From Pedobacter polysacchareus (GTDB taxonomy: Bacteria; Bacteroidota; Bacteroidia; Sphingobacteriales; Sphingobacteriaceae), in assembly GCF_019802255.1 (NCBI RefSeq), contig NZ_JAHYSS010000005.1:496001-560000 (forward strand): a stretch of DNA of 64,000 nucleotides, written 5' to 3'. The notes under the pieces are model-generated. The model was given only the letters and a program-made list of their open reading frames with translations, was not told the origin of the DNA and ran no database searches. Shown in pieces: positions 60,059-64,000 of the stretch. The position numbers and the translations under genes were made by a program. The first letter of the stretch is position 1; every line of letters starts with the position of its first letter.

Positions 60059-61468
60059 CTAATCGTAAGCCAGCCTATATTTAAAGCCAACTTTTAAACC
60101 TGGAATGGTCTTATGTACATCTTCGGAATTCTTGTAGTTTTCCTGCACAAGAAACAAGCTTGGGGCAGTCGAGAAAGAGATTTCTTTGCTCAGTGCATAC
60201 TCCAGTTCCGTGGAAATCGCCTGTGAAAAATAACTGGAAGTATTGCCGTTCAGTGTACCTAACCAGCGTCCATTGTAATGAACTTCAAACATGAATTTAT
60301 CGGACACGTTGATTTCTGCATTGGCATTGTAGCCGCCGCCAGCACCGTAATCGTAAAATCTATTGTTGTAAATTCCCTTTTCTCCAAAAGCGCCTACTAA
60401 TATTGGTCCCATGCCAATTGACGTCTTTATCTTGGTGTTATTGCTCAGTCCAAACTCCGAAAATAGATTAAGATTGATACTTTGTCCAGCAAACATAAAG
60501 CTTTGATTGTTGAGGTAATCATAGTTGGAAGTGATGGACATCAAATGTCTGTTCCGACTATTTGCACTTAAAAGCCAGCCATTCACCGCGCCCACAATGT
60601 TTACGGAATTTACAAAAGAACTGTCGTCCTGTCCAACTTCTGCATTGAAAGTGAAGCTGCCAAATGGAGTCTTATAATTTTCAAAAGGGTTTCCATAAAT
60701 CAGTTTTAAACGTCCATATACGCCAAAATTGGCCTGATGATCTCTCATATTCATCTTTCTGATCCCACTTTCTGCCTCCAGCAGCAGTACCGTGGGGTCT
60801 AATTTCTCCGATAGGCCAGGAACCTTTCCCCATTCTCCATCTGCAATTCTCCTGAAGCCATTGGTCGGATTGATCACCAGACTAATAGTTTCATTAATAT
60901 ATCTTCTGAAACCTCTTCTTCGGGTCTGGAGTATTTTTTTCGTTAATCGATGAACAGATTCACCAATAGTAATCCCGCCGAAAGTAGTATTGATGATGTC
61001 ATTCTTCGAAGGAGCTTGATTTTCCCCAGCAGTCTCCCAAATGTAACTGCCCACTAATGCTGCCGGTACGGATTGCCAGAATGTAAAACCGTTGCTGCGG
61101 AAGGAGTTATAGAACACACTGCCATGATAGGGGTGGTCGACCTGATTGGTAGGAAAAGCATCGTCATCCCAAGCCCAGCTGGACAGCTTTAAATTGTGTC
61201 CAATAGTTTTCAAACTAATATTCGAAAACTCTGCATGTGTAATGAATTTGCTATAAGACCAGGGAATAAGTTCTGCGAGCACCAATGATGATGTAGCTCT
61301 TACAAAGCGTTTCTTTACCGGGATTTCGACGATCGGACTGGCCAGACTATCCGTTTCAATGGACTGAGACGGAGTTTGCGCATAAACTGGGATGGTAATA
61401 CTTAGAAAAAGGAGGGGCAGTGTCGTTCTGAAGCCGGAAATTATACTCATATATTTTGTTACCTTCAA
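60059..61468 (-). CDS. DUF3943 outer-membrane-type protein
   Basis: 469 aa with signal peptide (LPLLFLSITIPVYAQTPSQ). Family segments: WAWDDDAFPTNQVDHPYHGS, then YNSFRSNGFTFWQSVPAALV and NTTFGGITIGESVHRLTKKI. The C-terminal half is rich in beta-strands with aromatic ends, finishing LKVGFKYRLAYD, which suggests an outer-membrane barrel. Function unknown. It is convergent with the two-component operon. Confidence 0.85.
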   Translation of the reverse strand: MKVTKYMSIISGFRTTLPLLFLSITIPVYAQTPSQSIETDSLASPIVEIPVKKRFVRATSSLVLAELIPWSYSKFITHAEFSNISLKTIGHNLKLSSWAWDDDAFPTNQVDHPYHGSVFYNSFRSNGFTFWQSVPAALVGSYIWETAGENQAPSKNDIINTTFGGITIGESVHRLTKKILQTRRRGFRRYINETISLVINPTNGFRRIADGEWGKVPGLSEKLDPTVLLLEAESGIRKMNMRDHQANFGVYGRLKLIYGNPFENYKTPFGSFTFNAEVGQDDSSFVNSVNIVGAVNGWLLSANSRNRHLMSITSNYDYLNNQSFMFAGQSINLNLFSEFGLSNNTKIKTSIGMGPILVGAFGEKGIYNNRFYDYGAGGGYNANAEINVSDKFMFEVHYNGRWLGTLNGNTSSYFSQAISTELEYALSKEISFSTAPSLFLVQENYKNSEDVHKTIPGLKVGFKYRLAYD

Positions 61469-61604
61469 GTAAAAACACCTCTATCTACCCCTGATGACAG
61501 ATAAAGACGTCTTAAATGGGTAACACCAAAACTTCTGTAATGTTTCTCAGATAAAGCGTTTTTTTGTAGCGCTAACTTAAATAAAAAGTTTCCTTGAAAA
61601 GTTT

Positions 61605-62357
61605 TTATTTAAGTTCCTGCAGTAGATTTAATAAATCCTGTTCAGATTGAAATCCGGTAACGCGTTTGATTTCAATACCATTGCGATAGATGGCGACTAC
61701 CGGGAGTCCTACAATATTGATAGATTTCGTTAAAGATTTTGCTTCATCAACGTTTACTCTTTCTATCGCTACTTTGCCTTTGAATTGATTTTTTAGTTTT
61801 GCTAAGATGGGCTCCATTTCTTTGCAGGGAATACACCACTCCGCGTAAAAGTCGACCAATACATTTTTATTTGCTTTCAGCATTTTATCAAAATCATTGC
61901 TGGTAAACAGGTCTGTTTTTGGCTTTTCTGCACCTTGCAAAGGTAATCCACCTTGTTCCCAGGCCATAATTCCGCCTTTTAACTCATAAACCGTGTTAAA
62001 GCCAAGTTCCTGCATCTTTTTAACCGCATTTGCACTTCTTCCGCCACCTTTACAGTAAACATACACCGCTTGTTTCTTGTCCATTTTGGAAATTTGATCC
62101 TGGAAAGACGGATCATAGATGTCCAGGTTTTTTGCCTGGTTCAGGTGTCCGGATTTAAACTCTTCCGGAGTTCTTACATCAAGGATCACCGCTTTAGGGC
62201 TAGTTTTCAATTGGTTTTGAAATTCTACTGCCGTGATGGTCTTGCTAACCGTTTGTGCGGTTGCTGATAAGCTAGCGCTGAAAAGGAAAAAACTGATCAT
62301 GACGGCCAGGAGGTATAAAGAGGAATTGCTGCTATATTGATGCTGATATATTTTCAT
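61605..62357 (-). CDS. Exported rhodanese-thioredoxin fusion protein
   Basis: 250 aa with a signal peptide (YLLAVMISFFLFSASLSATA). A rhodanese domain covers about 38-135 (VILDVRTPEEFKSGHLNQAK; active Cys in YVYCKGGGRSANAVKKM). A thioredoxin domain covers about 145-250 (LVDFYAEWCIPCKEMEPIL, redox pair C-I-P-C; cis-Pro in IVGLPVVAIYRNGIEI). The fusion suggests sulfur relay or persulfide reduction in the periplasm, possibly linked with disulfide repair. The GGG in the rhodanese loop is typical of single-domain enzymes. Confidence 0.93.
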   Translation of the reverse strand: MKIYQHQYSSNSSLYLLAVMISFFLFSASLSATAQTVSKTITAVEFQNQLKTSPKAVILDVRTPEEFKSGHLNQAKNLDIYDPSFQDQISKMDKKQAVYVYCKGGGRSANAVKKMQELGFNTVYELKGGIMAWEQGGLPLQGAEKPKTDLFTSNDFDKMLKANKNVLVDFYAEWCIPCKEMEPILAKLKNQFKGKVAIERVNVDEAKSLTKSINIVGLPVVAIYRNGIEIKRVTGFQSEQDLLNLLQELK

Positions 62358-62616
62358 CTGCTTTTTTAAAAATGTTAATATTCAAAATTAGGAAATACTA
62401 TTGGATCTATGAGCCCCGATTGTCACGAGGAAATAAGGTTTTAGTAGTTTTATGGGCAATAGGGCGAATAGATGATTGTTCAAATAAAAAACAAGAAGCT
62501 GCTGAAACCACAATCTCTGCGGTTTGTTATTCATTATAACCAATCTTTTGTAGTGTCCGCTACTGTATTTTGATTTTCCGTGTTAATTCTTGATGACTTT
62601 AACGAAAGGAGATGTG

Positions 62617-63291
62617 ATGAATAGTCTGAATATTAATAATAAAGGACAAGCCCTCATTTTTAGAAACAGGTATCTGGAAATGCTGACCAAAACCCAGCCA
62701 TGGGTAATCTATAGCATTTACATTCCACTAGTCATTTTCTTAGTCTATTATGCCTGGTCAAGCTACCATTATTCCATAATGCTGATATTTTGGCTTTTAT
62801 TGATCTCTATGCTGACCTGGACTTTTTTCGAATATCTGGTGCATCGATTTTTATTCCATTTTCAGGCCAGCAGCACATTTGGAAAACGGATGGTGTATAT
62901 TTTTCATGAAAATCACCATGAGTTTCCTAGAGATAAAACCAGGCTTTTTATGCCTCCGGTACCGAGTCTTATCATGGCTTTTACCGTCTTAATGTTGTTT
63001 TACGGGGTTTCAATATTGCTTTTCAGTTCGGGTGGCTATGCCCTTGTCTTTTTCTCAGGCTTCATTTCCGGATACCTCATTTATGTTTCTATTCACTATG
63101 CAATACACGCTTTTCAACCCCCAAAATACCTGAAAGTATTGTGGAGAAATCATCACCTGCATCATTATAAGCATCCCGATAAAGCATTTGGCGTCAGTTC
63201 AATGCTCTGGGATACCTTATTTGGTACTTTACCAGATCTGCCGGAAAAGAAAGCAGCCCAAAGTGGTTTTAAAATTAAAAGGAGGAAATGA
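62617..63291 (+). CDS. Fatty-acid hydroxylase / sterol-desaturase superfamily membrane enzyme
   Basis: 224 aa from ATG 62617, chosen because AAAGGAG lies five bases before it; ATG 62593 is in frame too. Four membrane helices and the di-iron histidine clusters EYLVHRFLFHFQ, HENHHEFPRDKTR, HYAIHAFQPPKY, and WRNHHLHHYKHPDKAFG are all present, so it should be catalytically competent. Known members hydroxylate acyl chains of sphingolipids or related lipids; Sphingobacteriaceae make sphingolipids, which fits. The next gene starts one base after the stop. Confidence 0.92.
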   Translation: MNSLNINNKGQALIFRNRYLEMLTKTQPWVIYSIYIPLVIFLVYYAWSSYHYSIMLIFWLLLISMLTWTFFEYLVHRFLFHFQASSTFGKRMVYIFHENHHEFPRDKTRLFMPPVPSLIMAFTVLMLFYGVSILLFSSGGYALVFFSGFISGYLIYVSIHYAIHAFQPPKYLKVLWRNHHLHHYKHPDKAFGVSSMLWDTLFGTLPDLPEKKAAQSGFKIKRRK

Positions 63292-63292
63292 G

Positions 63293-64000
63293 ATGGAAAC
63301 ATTTTTTGTTAAATTCAATGCCGGGAGCCTGGAGTTGAGCGCCCTGGTCACCACTGCCAATCAATACAGGGTGTTTAAAGTGGAACTTGTCACGAATGAA
63401 AAGGATCCTATTGTGATGAACCGATCTTTAAAAGGAGATTGGAGCGTAATCGAACGTGGAGAAAGAACCCTTTCAGATAAAGATTTTCAGGAACTGGAAA
63501 GAGCAATAGACGATTTTTTGTGTAAATTTTACGGTGCCAAACACATCATGGTGCTGACTGATTTTTCGTCGGCTGCGGAAAATGCAGCAGAGTATGCCGC
63601 TTTACTCAGTCGGCAGCTACGCAGTACGAAATTGGTATTGTACCATTCTTACGAATCCATTTTAATGCCGGTATCTACCGGTTTTGCACCTGTCGGCCCT
63701 GGTTTTACAGAATCTGCTGAGCTGAGTCATGAAAAAATGAAAAGCTTACAGGAAATGTTAGCACAACAGGTTTTGCCTATTACTAAAATTGAAACCAGAG
63801 CAGATGATAGGACGCTTGTTTCGGCAGTAAATATACTGGTACAACAATTGAGAACAGGGCTTGTAGTGCTGGGGATGACCGGTAAAAGCAAGCTGGAGCA
63901 GGTCATCATAGGTAGTAATGCCCTGGATTTGGCAAAAAACTGCCTGGCTCCCATATTGATGGTGCCTGCCGGTGTTGCTTTTCAGAAAATAGAACGGGTA
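63293..64000 (+). CDS. Universal stress protein with extra N-terminal domain (partial, right edge)
   Basis: The open frame runs from ATG 63293 to the edge (236 codons). The first 80 residues (METFFVKFNAGSLELSALVT onward) are a beta-rich module I cannot name. A UspA domain follows (HIMVLTDFSSAAENAAEYAA) and carries the ATP-binding pattern G-2x-G-9x-GS in VVLGMTGKSKLEQVIIGSNA, then CLAPILMVPAG. It follows the hydroxylase gene with a one-base gap, so the two are co-transcribed. Any second Usp domain would be outside the window. Confidence 0.85.
   Translation, partial: METFFVKFNAGSLELSALVTTANQYRVFKVELVTNEKDPIVMNRSLKGDWSVIERGERTLSDKDFQELERAIDDFLCKFYGAKHIMVLTDFSSAAENAAEYAALLSRQLRSTKLVLYHSYESILMPVSTGFAPVGPGFTESAELSHEKMKSLQEMLAQQVLPITKIETRADDRTLVSAVNILVQQLRTGLVVLGMTGKSKLEQVIIGSNALDLAKNCLAPILMVPAGVAFQKIERV

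Overview
The window looks like chromosome of a Bacteroidota species, most likely Sphingobacteriaceae and Pedobacter-like. Supporting signs are a SusC/SusD pair driven by an ECF sigma/FecR anti-sigma couple, a GLPGLI-family protein, TonB plug-like tails on unrelated proteins, promoters of the TAnnTTTG type, and moderate, AT-leaning base composition. I could run no database search, so family names come from reading motifs and are inferences of differing strength.

Layout. 1-4.85 kb: a very large minus-strand MG2/TonB-plug protein running off the left edge. 4.9-6.4 kb: a LuxR-type regulator divergent from a DUF1349-like secreted protein. 6.6-11.9 kb: a GLPGLI protein overlapping an 880-aa outer-membrane protein, followed by a BlaI-type repressor and an M56 (BlaR1-like) membrane protease. 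Matching operator/promoter arrangements precede both transcription units, suggesting one small regulon. 11.9-20.8 kb: a gene remnant, large-subunit catalase, ankyrin protein, DUF2383 protein, YihY/BrkB membrane protein, orphan NarL-type response regulator, HxlR/SDR divergent pair, a chorismate-mutase-like frame lacking a clear start, and a LOG-family protein. 20.8-31.6 kb: a polysaccharide utilisation locus (ECF sigma, FecR, SusC, SusD, SusE-like, GH76 mannanase-like, GH29 fucosidase). 31.7-37.3 kb: DUF5996, a secreted esterase with PA14, DUF5710, a CoiA-like nuclease-fold protein, a second DUF2383 protein and a DJ-1/PfpI protein. 37.4-40.0 kb: two overlapping paralogous PqiA-like membrane proteins. 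40.3-44.3 kb: D-lactate dehydrogenase, WYL regulator, a broken RidA gene, a YdeI-like protein, an M20D amidohydrolase.

44.3-50.4 kb is accessory-looking and partly decayed. It holds a 5'-truncated HExxH protease, a probably truncated AraC regulator, a compact three-gene operon (HNH endonuclease, coiled-coil protein, DUF4407 membrane protein), an AT-rich epimerase gene and a tRNA-Lys. 50.5-53.7 kb: bioB overlapping a ferritin-like di-iron protein gene, divergent from a MocR-type regulator. 53.7-64 kb: a membrane protein, AlkD-like repair protein, outer-membrane receptor, LytS/LytTR-type two-component pair, DUF3943 protein, rhodanese-thioredoxin fusion, fatty-acid hydroxylase, and a universal stress protein cut by the right edge.

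Most promising for new biology: the predicted BlaI operators with identical promoter geometry; the HNH/coiled-coil/DUF4407 operon; and the ferritin-like protein translationally coupled to bioB.
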